Of a DNA stretch of 64,000 nucleotides, positions 8,347-17,303 are shown piece by piece. This stretch comes from Phycisphaerales bacterium. Its GTDB lineage: Bacteria > Planctomycetota > Phycisphaerae > Phycisphaerales > UBA1924. The stretch's first letter is position 1. Every line of letters starts with the position of its first letter. A model generated the notes under the pieces. It was given only the letters and a program-made list of their open reading frames with translations, ran no database searches and was not told the origin of the DNA. The stretch lies in the NCBI GenBank assembly GCA_020850415.1, contig JADZER010000050.1, positions 1 through 64,000 on the forward strand, read 5' to 3'. The translations under genes and the position numbers were made by a program.

Positions 8347-8921
8347 ACAGAAGGCTCCTCGCCCGCCCGCTCACGAAGCCGCACCAGGGCCCTGCTGAGG
8401 GCCGATTTGACGGTGCCGAGCGGCGTCTCTAATTCGTCACTGATCTGCCGGAGTGTCTGGCCGCCGAGATACGCCCTCGTGACCACATTCTGCTGCAACT
8501 CGGGCAGTTCAGCGATTTTCTCCATCACCTGGGCGAAGCGCTCCGAGCGTTCCATCCCGGTTCCGACTGTCTCGGTCTCGCGTCGTTCGTCGCGGACCGC
8601 TGCTTCTTCCATCGACCCGGCGGTGATCCGGGCCCTGGAGCGCCGGAGCCGGTCGACCAGGTGTCGCCGGGTGATGAGCATCACCCAGGTCACGAGCGCC
8701 GCGCGCTTCGGGTCGAACCGATCGGCTGTCTTCCAGAGGCGAACAAAGACCTCCTGCACCGCGTCATCCGCATCGGCCCGGGTTGGCATGGCCTGGTAGG
8801 CCATCCGGTAGACAAGCGACCCGAACCGGTCATACATCTCTTCCACCGCGCTCTGGTTGTCGTCAGCGATCCTTCGCATCAGGTCCAGATCGACGGCGTC
8901 CTGTTCCTTCCTGGCTGTCAT
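8343..8921 (-). CDS. ECF-type RNA polymerase sigma factor, SigK-like
   Basis: A 192-residue sigma-70 family member lacking regions 1 and 3, as in ECF sigmas. Region 2 spans AVEEMYDRFGSLVYRMAYQ through DADDAVQEVFVRLW and TWVMLITRRHLVDRLR; region 4 covers ELQQNVVTRAYLGGQTLRQISDELETPLGTVKSALSRAL-type helix-turn-helix sequence near the C-terminus. Coupling to the RskA-like gene downstream points to a membrane-derived signal. Its target promoters are not identifiable from this window. Confidence 0.93.
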   Translation of the reverse strand: MTARKEQDAVDLDLMRRIADDNQSAVEEMYDRFGSLVYRMAYQAMPTRADADDAVQEVFVRLWKTADRFDPKRAALVTWVMLITRRHLVDRLRRSRARITAGSMEEAAVRDERRETETVGTGMERSERFAQVMEKIAELPELQQNVVTRAYLGGQTLRQISDELETPLGTVKSALSRALVRLRERAGEEPSV

Positions 8922-9098
8922 GCCGCGGCACTCCGCCGGGCGGAGAACCCGCCCCGCACGATCTCCTCACCATACGCGGGGGGGTGCTCAGAGGATTCAC
9001 CAGTCGGCGGAAAGTCGGGCCATGGATGGCCCGAGGGCCGTACTTTGTTCTGGTTGTGGACGGATGTTGCGGGGAGCGCGTCAAAATCCGGGAAGTTC

Positions 9099-9128
9099 TT
9101 GCATCCGAAGGGAGTTCTCTGGTAGGCT
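9099..9128 (+). promoter_or_regulatory. Candidate sigma-70 promoter upstream of prepilin-like gene
   Basis: TTGCAT at 9099-9104, an 18-bp spacer and TAGGCT at 9123-9128, with TGG just before it (extended -10). The gap from 8922 to 9181 holds nothing else I recognise. Confidence 0.5.
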
Positions 9129-9181
9129 GACTTGTCGGACCGATGCGTGATACAGGGTTCCGGTCCGTCGTGGAGCAGGGA

Positions 9182-9973
9182 ATGACCGGTCCAGCGGGGA
9201 AACCTCTCAGGAGCGGCGTCTCGCGGGGCGCGCGGGTGGGGATCAAGCGCGCATTCACGCTGGTTGATGTCTTGGTGACGCTCGCGGTGATCGCGGTGCT
9301 GATCGGCATCATGATGCCCGGGCTCGGGCGCGTGCGGGAGCTTTCCCGTCAGGTCGTGTGCCGGTCGAACCTGCGTCAGGTAGGCCTCGGGCTTGCGTTG
9401 TACGCGGACGCGGGGCGCGACCAGCTCCCCTACAGCGTGTACATCGACCCCCGCCAGCAGCGGGAGAATCAGATCTCGTACGCCCCGGATCGGATGATGA
9501 CGCTGCGGCTGGGTCAGGGGACCGAGCGGGTGACCGGGCACCGGTGGGACGGGCTCGGCCTGCTCTACGAGGCCGAGGTGCTCCCCTCGCAGGAGATTTT
9601 CTACTGCCCCTCCCACCACGGGCGCCACTCGTTCGACGATTACGCGGAGGGGTGGCTGGAGCCCCGGGGCGAGATCGTCGGCAACTACCACTACCGGGGG
9701 AGGGGCCCCAACGGCACGACCCGGCTCTCGTTCATCGAGCCCAGCCGCGCCGCCATCGCCTCGGACGGGATGCGGGAGATCAACGACTACAACCACCTCG
9801 TCGGCCTCAATGTGCTCCGCGCCGATCTGTCGCTGTTCTGGCTGGATGACACGATGGGGGCCATCGCGGCGTACCTGCAGGGCGCCAACCAGAACTGGGC
9901 CGGCGGCACCAGCTTCGACACGCTCTGGCAGCAGCTTGACGCGCCGGACGATGAGGTTCTCCCGAGGAAGTGA
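9182..9973 (+). CDS. Prepilin-type N-terminal cleavage/methylation protein
   Basis: A type IV pilin-like or pseudopilin-like protein of 263 residues. The class III leader ends in KR-AFTLVDVLVTLAVIAVLI, the site cut and N-methylated by a prepilin peptidase (cleavage normally follows Gly; here the residue is Arg, so processing is less certain). The globular part begins RQVVCRSNLRQVGLGLALYA and contains FYCPSHHG, a layout common in planctomycete prepilin-type proteins with a DUF1559-like body. GGAG at 9172-9175 favours ATG 9182 over ATG 9143. The only secretion ATPase in the window is the FHA-GspE gene at 22.6 kb. Confidence 0.85.
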   Translation: MTGPAGKPLRSGVSRGARVGIKRAFTLVDVLVTLAVIAVLIGIMMPGLGRVRELSRQVVCRSNLRQVGLGLALYADAGRDQLPYSVYIDPRQQRENQISYAPDRMMTLRLGQGTERVTGHRWDGLGLLYEAEVLPSQEIFYCPSHHGRHSFDDYAEGWLEPRGEIVGNYHYRGRGPNGTTRLSFIEPSRAAIASDGMREINDYNHLVGLNVLRADLSLFWLDDTMGAIAAYLQGANQNWAGGTSFDTLWQQLDAPDDEVLPRK

Positions 9974-10058
9974 CGCCCCGTCGGATGGGGGCCGGTCCGG
10001 GGTCGGGATGGGGGCCGGGCGGGGTTCGGGAGGAGGGCCGGGCGGGGCTTCCCCGGTC

Positions 10059-10064
10059 TACACT
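10059..10064 (+). promoter_or_regulatory. Putative -10 box (TACACT) 6 nt before cyclophilin gene
   Basis: TACACT ends six bases before ATG 10071, with no -35 match and no Shine-Dalgarno site in between. Confidence 0.4.
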
Positions 10065-10070
10065 CGTCCC

Positions 10071-11069
10071 ATGAAGAGCACACCACCCACCCCTGTCGCG
10101 GCCGCCGCACGCGCTGCGCTCCCCCTCGCCCTCGTCGCCGCCATGGCACAGAGTGCCGCCGCGCAGCTCACGCCCGAACGCGAGTACTACGGCATCAGCC
10201 GCACCATCCCGATGACCGTCGCGCTGCCGTCCGGCGTCGCGGGTGATGTCGAGATCGCGCTGTACCTGGCCGACGGTCAGGAGGCCGAGCGGGCGGCGGC
10301 AGCGGAGGGGGCCGTGGATCTCGCGGGTCTGTTCCCGGTCCTGTGGACGGCCACGACGCCGCAGATCTCGTACGCCCAGCTGCTGGTCGACGGTGAGCCG
10401 ATCGGCCCGTCGGTGGTGCTGTCGCCGATGGTGACCCCGAACCTCGCGCAGCTGTCCGGTCGCCAGGCGGTGTTCCCCGATCGCCCCGCCCAGTTCGCGA
10501 AGTACTCGGGCCTGCGTGCCTGGAGCGACAAGCATGTCGTGTTCAGCACCTCGCTGGGTGAGATCGAGTTCCGCGTGCGTCCGGACAAGGCCCCCAACAC
10601 GGTCGCCAACTTCCTCGACCTGGTCGAGGGCGGGTACTACACGGACATCCTGTTCCACCGCATCATCGGCGCCAAGGACGGGCGCGAGCCGTTCATGGCC
10701 CAGGTCGGCGACCCGACCGGCACGGGCGCCGGTGGCCCGGGGCGGTTCGTCGATCTCGAGCCCTCCGACCTGCCGCACGACTTCGGCGTGCTCTCCATGG
10801 CCCGGACGGGCGACCCGAACACGAACGGCGGCCAGGTTTTCGTGTGCTTCAGCCGGGGTGGGACCTACTTCCTCGACGCGCAGTACTGCTCGTTCGCGGA
10901 GGCGGTGAGCGGTGCGGAGACGATCCTCGCGCTCGAGAAGGTCGAGACGGGCGAGGAGGACCGGCCGGTCGGCGACCCGCCGGTGCTCAAGTCGGCCAGG
11001 ACGATCCCGGCCCCGCCCTTCGGCAAGGGCCCCGAGGCGCTCAAGCGCCCCGGCACGGTCGAGCGGTAG
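10071..11069 (+). CDS. Secreted peptidylprolyl isomerase (cyclophilin type)
   Basis: A 332-residue exported protein. Residues 1-~30 form a signal peptide ending near AQSAAA-QL. An ~120-residue N-terminal domain of unknown type follows. Residues ~155-310 are a cyclophilin: FSTSLGEIEFRVRPDKAPNTV, then FHRII, FMAQVGDPTGTG, GVLSMARTGDPNTNGGQVFV and the final FAEAVSG stretch. Cyclophilins catalyse cis-trans isomerisation of X-Pro bonds; here this would assist folding in the periplasm. It is a single-gene unit with its own terminator. Confidence 0.93.
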   Translation: MKSTPPTPVAAAARAALPLALVAAMAQSAAAQLTPEREYYGISRTIPMTVALPSGVAGDVEIALYLADGQEAERAAAAEGAVDLAGLFPVLWTATTPQISYAQLLVDGEPIGPSVVLSPMVTPNLAQLSGRQAVFPDRPAQFAKYSGLRAWSDKHVVFSTSLGEIEFRVRPDKAPNTVANFLDLVEGGYYTDILFHRIIGAKDGREPFMAQVGDPTGTGAGGPGRFVDLEPSDLPHDFGVLSMARTGDPNTNGGQVFVCFSRGGTYFLDAQYCSFAEAVSGAETILALEKVETGEEDRPVGDPPVLKSARTIPAPPFGKGPEALKRPGTVER

Positions 11070-11104
11070 TCTTCCCCTCGTGCGCACGAACCCGCATCAA
11101 CGAG

Positions 11105-11129
11105 CCCCGAGCGCGAGCTCGGGGTTTTT
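11105..11129 (+). terminator. Rho-independent terminator after cyclophilin gene
   Basis: An 8-bp perfect stem CCCCGAGC/GCTCGGGG with a 4-base loop, followed by five T residues, 36 bp after the stop codon. Confidence 0.9.
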
Positions 11130-11220
11130 GCGTGCGCGTGCGTCGGGCTTGAGCACGCGGCACGCAGGACCCCGCGCTCGCGCACGGGGCTCGTAGGGGC
11201 TGGTGCGGGGGCGGTGTGAT

Positions 11221-12123
11221 TTAGAAGCGGATCCGCGCCGACAGGCCGCCCATGAGGGCCGCGTCGGCGTCGGTGTCGGTGATCTCCGCGCCGGTGGAGT
11301 CGAGGAACTCGTACTGGTTCCAGGCCGACATGCCGACCGTCGCTTCGAGCTCGAAATGGCCCCCGGGGTGCCAGTTCACCCCGGCGACGACGGGGATGTG
11401 GTCGTCGCGCATGACGCCGTCGGGGATGGGCCCGTCGCTGAGGAGGCGGTACTCGTGCGAATCCCAGCCGCCGGCGGCGAAGAACGACCACTCGTCGAAG
11501 GGCGCGTAGGTGAGGCGCAGGCCGCTCTCGGCGGTGGCGAGGCTCCACTGGTCGCTGATGCGCCAGTCGATGACGGGGAGGGGGAAGACGACCGCGTCGT
11601 CCTCGATTCGTGAGCGGGCGGCGATGCCCAGGCCCAGGCGGAGCGAGTCGTTGACCCGGTAGGTTGCGCCCGCCGTGCCGCCGGCGGTGAAGCCGTCGCC
11701 GAGGTTCTCGCTCTCCTCGCCGGCCCAGCTGGCCCGGGCACCGACGAACCACGACCAGTCGTCGGTTGCCCTGGCGGTGTACATCGCGCCGATGGAGTAC
11801 TCGGCGAAGTCTCCGGCGGGGTCGCCCCCGGCGACGATGCCGGTGGCGTTGTCGAAGTCGTAGAACGAGAACTCGGCCCCGAACGAGAGGTCGAGGGAAG
11901 CGGAGTCGTCGGGGCTGTATCGGACGCCGAGCGTGGGCCCCACGCGCCCTACCGCGACCTCGCCGCCGCCGTCGATGTCCGAGGAGGCGGTGTAGGAGCC
12001 CTGGGAGTGCAGGGAGAAGCTGAAGTTGGCGAGGGCGTCGCCGTCCTGGGCGACGGCGTTGGGGGCGGCGGCGATCGGGGCGGCGGCGGCGAGCAAGCTG
12101 ACCGTTCTGGTGGTCTGGCGCAT
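11221..12123 (-). CDS. Outer-membrane beta-barrel protein (hypothetical)
   Basis: A 300-residue exported protein. The signal peptide ends near PNAVA-QDG. The rest alternates polar and aromatic/hydrophobic residues in strands (for example SLDLSFGAEFSFYDF and LGLGIAARSRI) and ends GGLSARIRF with a terminal Phe, which is the usual signature of Gram-negative outer-membrane barrels. I do not assign a transport function. GGAGAACCCG precedes the ATG at 12121-12123, so the longer open frame reaching 12396, which runs over the tRNA, is rejected. Confidence 0.8.
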   Translation of the reverse strand: MRQTTRTVSLLAAAAPIAAAPNAVAQDGDALANFSFSLHSQGSYTASSDIDGGGEVAVGRVGPTLGVRYSPDDSASLDLSFGAEFSFYDFDNATGIVAGGDPAGDFAEYSIGAMYTARATDDWSWFVGARASWAGEESENLGDGFTAGGTAGATYRVNDSLRLGLGIAARSRIEDDAVVFPLPVIDWRISDQWSLATAESGLRLTYAPFDEWSFFAAGGWDSHEYRLLSDGPIPDGVMRDDHIPVVAGVNWHPGGHFELEATVGMSAWNQYEFLDSTGAEITDTDADAALMGGLSARIRF

Positions 12124-12222
12124 CGGGTTCTCCGGCGGGGGCGGGGTCGGGGGCGTTCGGATGGTACAGCGCCGCGGCACGACCCGCCTACACTTGCCGC
12201 GCCCGCGGGGGCACCCCCTGCC

Positions 12223-12295
12223 GGGGCGGTAACTCAATTGGTAGAGTGCCAGCTTTGCAAGCTGGAAGTTGCCGGTTCGAGTCCGGTCCGCTCCA
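12223..12295 (+). tRNA. tRNA-Ala (anticodon UGC)
   Basis: A 73-nt cloverleaf without encoded CCA. The acceptor GGGGCGG pairs with CCGCTCC (one G-U), followed by discriminator A. The D arm is ACTC/GAGT, the anticodon stem CCAGC/GCTGG encloses TTTGCAA, and the T arm GCCGG-TTCGAGT-CCGGT is complete. The anticodon reads TGC, which is alanine. A TACACT box lies at 12189-12194. Confidence 0.95.
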
Positions 12296-12402
12296 CTTCT
12301 GGAACTTCCTGCCGGGGTGAAGCCGGCGGGCGTGGTCGGGTGATGGCGTAGACGGGTGATGTCGTCCGGGGGGTGGCGGCGAGCGGTGTGGTGCAAAACG
12401 CA

Positions 12403-12432
12403 ACAGGCCGGGGTCTTTCGACCCCGGCCTGT
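12403..12432. terminator. Bidirectional hairpin terminator between tRNA-Ala and the RRM gene
   Basis: A perfect 13-bp stem (ACAGGCCGGGGTC and its complement) with loop TTTC. On the minus strand it is followed by TTGCGTTTTG, suiting the RRM gene; on the plus strand by GTTTCGTGTCTTG. Confidence 0.75.
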
Positions 12433-12486
12433 GTTTCGTGTCTTGCTGTCGGGCGTTCGCCGCGTGGGCGGCTCGGCCCGGGCTGA

Positions 12487-12867
12487 CTACCAGCGGCCGC
12501 CGCCGCCGCCGCTGCCGCCGCGGCTGCCGCCGCCGCCGAAGCCGCCGCGACCACCACCACCGCCGCCGCCGCCGAAGCCGCCGCGCCCGCCGCCACCGCC
12601 GCCGCCGAAGCCGCCGGAGCGGGGCTCGCGGGGCTTGGCCTCGTTGACGACGATGTCACGGCCGTCGATGTTCTGGCCGTTGAGGGCCTCGATGGCGGCC
12701 CGGCCGGCGTCGTCGCTGGTGAACTCGACGAACCCGAAGCCGCGGGGGCGTCCCGTCTCGCGGTCCATGACCAGCGAAGCGCTGGCGACCTCGCCGTGCT
12801 GGGCGAACAGATCGCGCAGCTGCGACTCGCTGGTGTTGAACGACAGATTTCCTACATAGAGCTTCAT
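12487..12867 (-). CDS. RNA-binding protein: RRM plus Gly/Arg-rich tail
   Basis: A 126-residue RNA-binding protein. Residues 1-~80 are one RRM with RNP2 (KLYVGNLSF) and RNP1 (RGFGFVEF). The tail from ~85 is glycine-rich with R and F and ends in GGGGRW. Bacterial proteins of this type are often cold-induced and thought to act on RNA structure. The long open frame continuing upstream of the ATG (12865-12867) is a GC-rich artefact. TAGAGGTAG precedes the start. The tail is coded by GCC/CCG-type triplet repeats that may be length-variable. Confidence 0.93.
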   Translation of the reverse strand: MKLYVGNLSFNTSESQLRDLFAQHGEVASASLVMDRETGRPRGFGFVEFTSDDAGRAAIEALNGQNIDGRDIVVNEAKPREPRSGGFGGGGGGGRGGFGGGGGGGGRGGFGGGGSRGGSGGGGGRW

Positions 12868-13461
12868 CACGCTACCTCTACCACATTGCCCGTAAGTGTG
12901 AACCGGTGCAGCAACTCGGGCAAGGGAGAGTGCGTCGGGATCCTCGCGGCCGACCCTCGGTGGGTCGGGGCCCTCGGGGGCCGTGTCCGCAGCAGAACAA
13001 CAAACTCTAGCCGTGCCGGGACAAGCCCCAACCAAAAACGCGACAGAATTTTTGAAATCCTGTTCGGACGGGTCCGGCGCCCCTCCGGGCGGGGCGGACG
13101 GGCCCGCGGGGGTACTTGCCTCCGAAGCCACGCGGGGACGCGGGGGGCGGGTCGGGGGACCCGTTCCTATCCCGTGTGGCGACAGGGGGTTGTCCGTGTT
13201 GGACCAGGTGAAATCACCTGAGTTCTCCCGTGCCTGCGGGGACGGGACCCGTGACCGGGCGGGGCTGCCGCGGCCCGCTGACTGGCGCCCCGGGCCCAAC
13301 GCCCGATGGCGGTTTGCCGCCGTGGCGACTGGCGTGGGTCCCGCGCGCCGTGGCCTTCGTTGGTCCGCCTGCACCGAATCACCCCAGCCCGCCGATCCAT
13401 ACCATGCCGCCGATCTCGCCCACGGACGGGCGCGGCTTCGCACGGAGGGCTCCCCGCGCCC
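12868..13461. other. 594-bp gap between RRM gene and pbp2
   Basis: No gene or known structured RNA recognised here. It must hold the promoters of two divergent genes. A 14-bp dyad AGGTGA-AA-TCACCT at 13206-13219 could be an operator. The stretch 13020-13050 is locally AT-richer than its surroundings, suggesting a promoter region for the RRM gene. Confidence 0.4.
13206..13219. promoter_or_regulatory. Dyad, possible operator upstream of pbp2
   Basis: AGGTGA and TCACCT form a perfect 6-bp inverted repeat separated by two bases, about 245 bp before the pbp2 start. No regulator is identified. Confidence 0.3.
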
Positions 13462-15963
13462 ATGGCCGGTCCACGAAAGATCTCCCCCCGGGCGGCGTTC
13501 CGCCGCAGGCTCATGCTGCTCATGGCCGCCTTCAGCCTTGCCGGGGCGGGCATGGCGGTCCAGATGACCCGTCTGGGCGTGGTGAACGCCGAGAAGAGCT
13601 TCGAGGAAGCCCAGCGCCGGTTGTACCGGCAGCGGTGGGTGCCGACGGTCCGGGGCCGGATCCTCGACCGGCACGGGCGGGTCCTCGCCCAGAACCGCCC
13701 GAGCTACGAGGTCGCGATCGACTACCAGGTGCTCCGCGGCGAGTGGGCGGAGGCCCGGGCCGTCCGCCACGCCCGGGCGGTGCACGGCAAGGCGTGGCCC
13801 CTGCTCAGCGACGAGCAGCGGGACGCGGTGGTCGCCCGGTTCCTACCCCTCTACGAGGAGCATGTCCGGGAGATGGAACGCCGGCTCGCGTGGGTGCTGG
13901 GGATCGACGAGCAGGCGTTTCAGGGCCGCAAGGCGCGGATCATCGAGCTCGTGGAGGACACGGCCAGGGCCGTGGCCGACGAGCGGATCAAGAAGTACAG
14001 GTTGGAGCAGCGCGAGCGGGGCAGGGAACTGACCCCCGAGCTCGAGGCCCTGCTGCAGGAGCGGGCGGAGCAGCCGATCGCGGCCCAGCGCGAGCCTCAG
14101 GTGCTCGGCGATGTGCCCGACGCGACCGCGTTCGAACTGATCCGGCTGCTCGACACCTTCACCGAATTGCACAGCGACGAGGAGCGGGTGGTGGGTGAGG
14201 CCGGGGAGGCCCGGGCCAATGTGGACCCCGTGCCGCTGCTGCCGGGGGTCGTGGTGCGACGGAGCGAGGAGCGGGAGTACCCCTACGACCGGATGGAGGT
14301 GACGCTGGCGCGGGACACCTTCCCGACGACCATCCGGGACGACACGGCGATGACGCTGGAGATCGAGGGCGTGGCGGCGCACCTGATCGGGTGGATGGGG
14401 GACCGGCCGCTGAAGCCGGATACCCGGCGGCGTGCGGCGGAGCTGAGGGCCGACCCGCTGCTGGGCGAGCGGGCGATGGTCGAGACGCTCGACAGCGCGA
14501 AGGGGCCCGACGGCAAGCTGAAGAAGCTCGACCGCGGGCGGTACCTCGATGGCGACTCGGTTGGTCGGTCCGGCGTCGAGTGGTCGCAGGAGGCGACGCT
14601 GCGCGGGCTGCGGGGTCTCCACACCGAGCGGCTCGATATCGGCGAGCGGAACACGATCGACCCCGAGCCGGGGCGTGATGTGCACCTGACCATCGACATC
14701 AACCTGCAGGCGCGGGTGCAGGGGCTGCTCGACCCGCGCCTGGGGCTCGCGCAGATCCAGCCCTATCACCAGCCCGAGGCCGAGATGCCGGTGGGCACGC
14801 CGCTGGCGGGCGCGGCGGTGGTGCTGGATGTGGATTCGGGCGAGGTGCTGGCGCTGGTGACCAGCCCGTCGTTCTCGCGCGAGGCGATGCGCGAGGACCC
14901 CATGTCCATCTTCGATGACGAGCTGAACACGGCGTGGGTCAACCGGGCGATCGCCAAGCCCTACCCGCCCGGGTCCATCATGAAGCCCGTCACGCTCACC
15001 GGCGCGGTCACGCACGGCATCTACCGTGAGGGCGAGCGGATCGCCTGCACTGGCCACCTGCTGCCCAACCGGCCGGACCTGCTCCGCTGCTGGATCTACC
15101 GCCCCCAGTTCGGCATGACCACCCACTCGGCCCAGCTCGGGCACGACCTCAACGGCGTCGAGGCGATCACCGTTTCCTGCAACATCTTCTTTTACACGCT
15201 CGGCCGGCGGATGGGGCCGACGACGATCACCGGGGTGTTCCGCGAGTTCGGCGTCGGCACGCCCTGGAACCTGGGCGTCGGCATGGAGTTCCCCGGCCAG
15301 ATGGGCGGGCGCACCGGCGTGGAGGTTCCCGAGCTCGACGAGGACGGCCAGCCGGTCATCAAGGACGGCCGGCCGGTCATGAGGACCGAGTATGTCTACC
15401 GCAACGACGGCGCGGACCTGACCGAGTTCGACACGACGCTGATGGGCATGGGCCAGGGGCCGATCGCCTGGACCCCGCTCCACGCGGCCGCGGCGTACGC
15501 GACGCTGGCGCGGATGGGCGTCGTGATCGAGCCCCGCGTGATCAACGACGGCATGCCGCCGCAGGTGCACGAGACCAGCTTCGACCGTCGCGGCATCCAG
15601 CTGGCGCTCGCGGGGATCGACGGCGTGGTGAACGACCGGGCCCACGGCACGGCCGAGCACCTGACCCTGGAGACCGGGCGCGAGCCGATCTTCAACACGC
15701 CGGGCATCCATGTCTGGGGCAAGTCGGGCACCGCCCAGGCCGAGCCGCTGAGGCTCAATGGCGCCCCCCTCGACGAGAACGGGCAGGAGATCCCGGTCCG
15801 CTGGGGCGAGCACGCGTGGTTCACCGCGCTGGTCGGTCGCGAGGGCGACCGACCGCGCTACGCGATCAGCGTCATCATGGAGCACGCCGGCTCCGGCGGC
15901 CGGGCGTCGGGAACGATCGTCAACCAGATCATCCGGGCGCTCGTCGCGGAGGGGTATCTGTGA
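13462..15963 (+). CDS. mrdA: Penicillin-binding protein 2 (transpeptidase)
   Basis: An 833-residue class B penicillin-binding protein that crosslinks peptidoglycan during elongation. There is one N-terminal anchor helix (about 17-38), a pedestal region with the R1 box RGRILDRHGRVLAQNRPSY, and a transpeptidase domain with the three catalytic motifs: SIMK (nucleophile Ser about residue 504), SCN (about 571) and KSGT (about 753). At over 800 residues it is longer than the usual ~630; extra charged helical sequence sits between residues 100 and 260. It directly precedes rodA, the standard pairing. Notable because many planctomycetes were long thought to lack peptidoglycan; this gene argues for a wall here. 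Confidence 0.95.
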   Translation: MAGPRKISPRAAFRRRLMLLMAAFSLAGAGMAVQMTRLGVVNAEKSFEEAQRRLYRQRWVPTVRGRILDRHGRVLAQNRPSYEVAIDYQVLRGEWAEARAVRHARAVHGKAWPLLSDEQRDAVVARFLPLYEEHVREMERRLAWVLGIDEQAFQGRKARIIELVEDTARAVADERIKKYRLEQRERGRELTPELEALLQERAEQPIAAQREPQVLGDVPDATAFELIRLLDTFTELHSDEERVVGEAGEARANVDPVPLLPGVVVRRSEEREYPYDRMEVTLARDTFPTTIRDDTAMTLEIEGVAAHLIGWMGDRPLKPDTRRRAAELRADPLLGERAMVETLDSAKGPDGKLKKLDRGRYLDGDSVGRSGVEWSQEATLRGLRGLHTERLDIGERNTIDPEPGRDVHLTIDINLQARVQGLLDPRLGLAQIQPYHQPEAEMPVGTPLAGAAVVLDVDSGEVLALVTSPSFSREAMREDPMSIFDDELNTAWVNRAIAKPYPPGSIMKPVTLTGAVTHGIYREGERIACTGHLLPNRPDLLRCWIYRPQFGMTTHSAQLGHDLNGVEAITVSCNIFFYTLGRRMGPTTITGVFREFGVGTPWNLGVGMEFPGQMGGRTGVEVPELDEDGQPVIKDGRPVMRTEYVYRNDGADLTEFDTTLMGMGQGPIAWTPLHAAAAYATLARMGVVIEPRVINDGMPPQVHETSFDRRGIQLALAGIDGVVNDRAHGTAEHLTLETGREPIFNTPGIHVWGKSGTAQAEPLRLNGAPLDENGQEIPVRWGEHAWFTALVGREGDRPRYAISVIMEHAGSGGRASGTIVNQIIRALVAEGYL

Positions 15964-15970
15964 GGGAGAG

Positions 15971-16005
15971 GGATGACGGATGAAGGATGAAGGATGAAGG
16001 ATGAG
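15971..16005. repeat. Five tandem copies of a 7-bp repeat
   Basis: GGATGAC, three GGATGAA and GGATGAG lie in the 101-bp gap between pbp2 and rodA. Confidence 0.85.
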
Positions 16006-16064
16006 TCGGAGGACGGGGCTGCGCGGGCGCGGATTGCCGCGGGGAATGGGGCGGGCTGAGCACG

Positions 16065-17303
16065 GTGCCATTTGTCGATCTCATCCGGGGTTCGTCGCAT
16101 TCGGCGCGCAGCGTGCGTTCGACCATCCGGGTTGCGCACGCCGGGTGGCTCGCGCTCGCGACGGCCCTGGCCCTGAGCCTGCTGGGCATCTACGCGGTCG
16201 ACCTGGCGACCAATCACTCGTCCTCGGGCCTCCTGGATCTCTCCGCGCAGGCCTGGAAGCAGATCGTGTTCCTGATCCTCGGCGTGATCGGCGCCCTCGT
16301 GATCGCCCTGCCGCACTACAAGCTGTTCATGTTCCTCGCCTGGCCCGCGGCGTTCGTGTCCCTGGCGCTGCTGGTGTTCCTGCTGGTGCCGGGGGTGCCC
16401 AGCTGGCTGGTCGCGCCCGTCAACGGGGCGCGGGCGTGGATCAACCTGCCCCTGTTCAACCTCCAGCCCAGCGAGCCGGCGAAGATCGCCTTCGTCCTGT
16501 TCATGGCGCTCTACCTGCGCCGGCGGGACCCGCCGGAGAAGTTCCTGTCGCTGATCCCCCCGGGGCTGCTCGCGCTCATCCCGGTCGGCCTCATCACCCT
16601 CCAGCCCGACCTGGGCACCGCCTGTCTCTTCGTGCCGTCCCTGTTCGGCATGCTCGTGACGGCCGGCGCACGCCTGCGCCACCTCACGCTCGCGGTCGTG
16701 ATCGCCGGCGTCGCGGCGCCGGCGGCGTGGCCCTTTCTCCTGCCCCACCAGAAGGCCCGGTTCGAGGCGCTCGTCCAGCAGATCGAGGGCGACCGGTCCC
16801 GCGAGCACGACATCAACTTCCAGTCGTTCACCGCCCAGCGGCTCATCGGCGCCGGGGGCCTGACGGGCCAGCCCGACGACCGCACCCGGGCGCTGGTCTA
16901 CTTCAACCGCCTCCCCGAGCCGCACAACGACATGGTGTTCTCCGTCATCGCCACCCGCTTCGGCGTCGTCGGGGCGATCGGCGTGACCGCGCTGTTCATC
17001 GGGTATTTCGCCTCGGCGCTGCTCGTCGCCGCGATGTGCAAGGACCGGTTCGGGCGGATCGTCGCGGTGGGGGTCGCGGGGTTCATCGCGGCCCAGGTCG
17101 TCGTGAACATCGGCATGAACATCGGCCTGCTGCCGATCATCGGCGTGACGCTCCCCTTCGTGAGCTACGGCGGGTCGAGCGTGCTCACCTGCTGGGCCAT
17201 GACGGGGCTCCTGTTCAACATCGCCATGCGCCGCGAGCTCACCCCCTACAACCCGGCCCCGCGCTACCCTCTGGGCCAGGAGCCCTATGAACGAAAGAAG
17301 TGA
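16065..17303 (+). CDS. rodA: RodA/FtsW-family peptidoglycan polymerase
   Basis: A 412-residue SEDS protein with about ten membrane helices. SEDS family landmarks include NGARAWINL (polymerase loop), LQPSEPAKIAFVL, LQPDLGTA and the late FVSYGGSSVLTCWAMTGLL. SEDS proteins polymerise glycan strands from lipid II and act with a class B PBP; pbp2 immediately upstream makes RodA the likely identity rather than FtsW. Start is GTG at 16065 with a weak ribosome-binding site. The last 17 bases overlap the rsmG frame, which suggests cotranscription. Confidence 0.93.
   Translation: MPFVDLIRGSSHSARSVRSTIRVAHAGWLALATALALSLLGIYAVDLATNHSSSGLLDLSAQAWKQIVFLILGVIGALVIALPHYKLFMFLAWPAAFVSLALLVFLLVPGVPSWLVAPVNGARAWINLPLFNLQPSEPAKIAFVLFMALYLRRRDPPEKFLSLIPPGLLALIPVGLITLQPDLGTACLFVPSLFGMLVTAGARLRHLTLAVVIAGVAAPAAWPFLLPHQKARFEALVQQIEGDRSREHDINFQSFTAQRLIGAGGLTGQPDDRTRALVYFNRLPEPHNDMVFSVIATRFGVVGAIGVTALFIGYFASALLVAAMCKDRFGRIVAVGVAGFIAAQVVVNIGMNIGLLPIIGVTLPFVSYGGSSVLTCWAMTGLLFNIAMRRELTPYNPAPRYPLGQEPYERKK

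Noticed and set aside
11221..12396. Outer-membrane barrel gene starting at 12396
   Set aside because: The extra 91 codons cross the tRNA-Ala gene, lack a signal peptide and lie upstream of a good ribosome-binding site and signal-peptide start at 12123.
12487..12620. GGC/CCG triplet array read as a separate low-complexity repeat element
   Set aside because: It codes the Gly-rich tail of the RRM protein in the correct frame, which explains it fully.
12868..13461. RNase P, SRP or tmRNA gene in the long gap
   Set aside because: I looked for their conserved cores (such as GAGGAAAGTCC and the SRP GGAAGCAGCC-like loop) on both strands and did not see them.
13843..16071. 742-residue minus-strand open frame opposite pbp2
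   Set aside because: The composition is a mirror of pbp2 codons, with no start signal and no recognisable domain.
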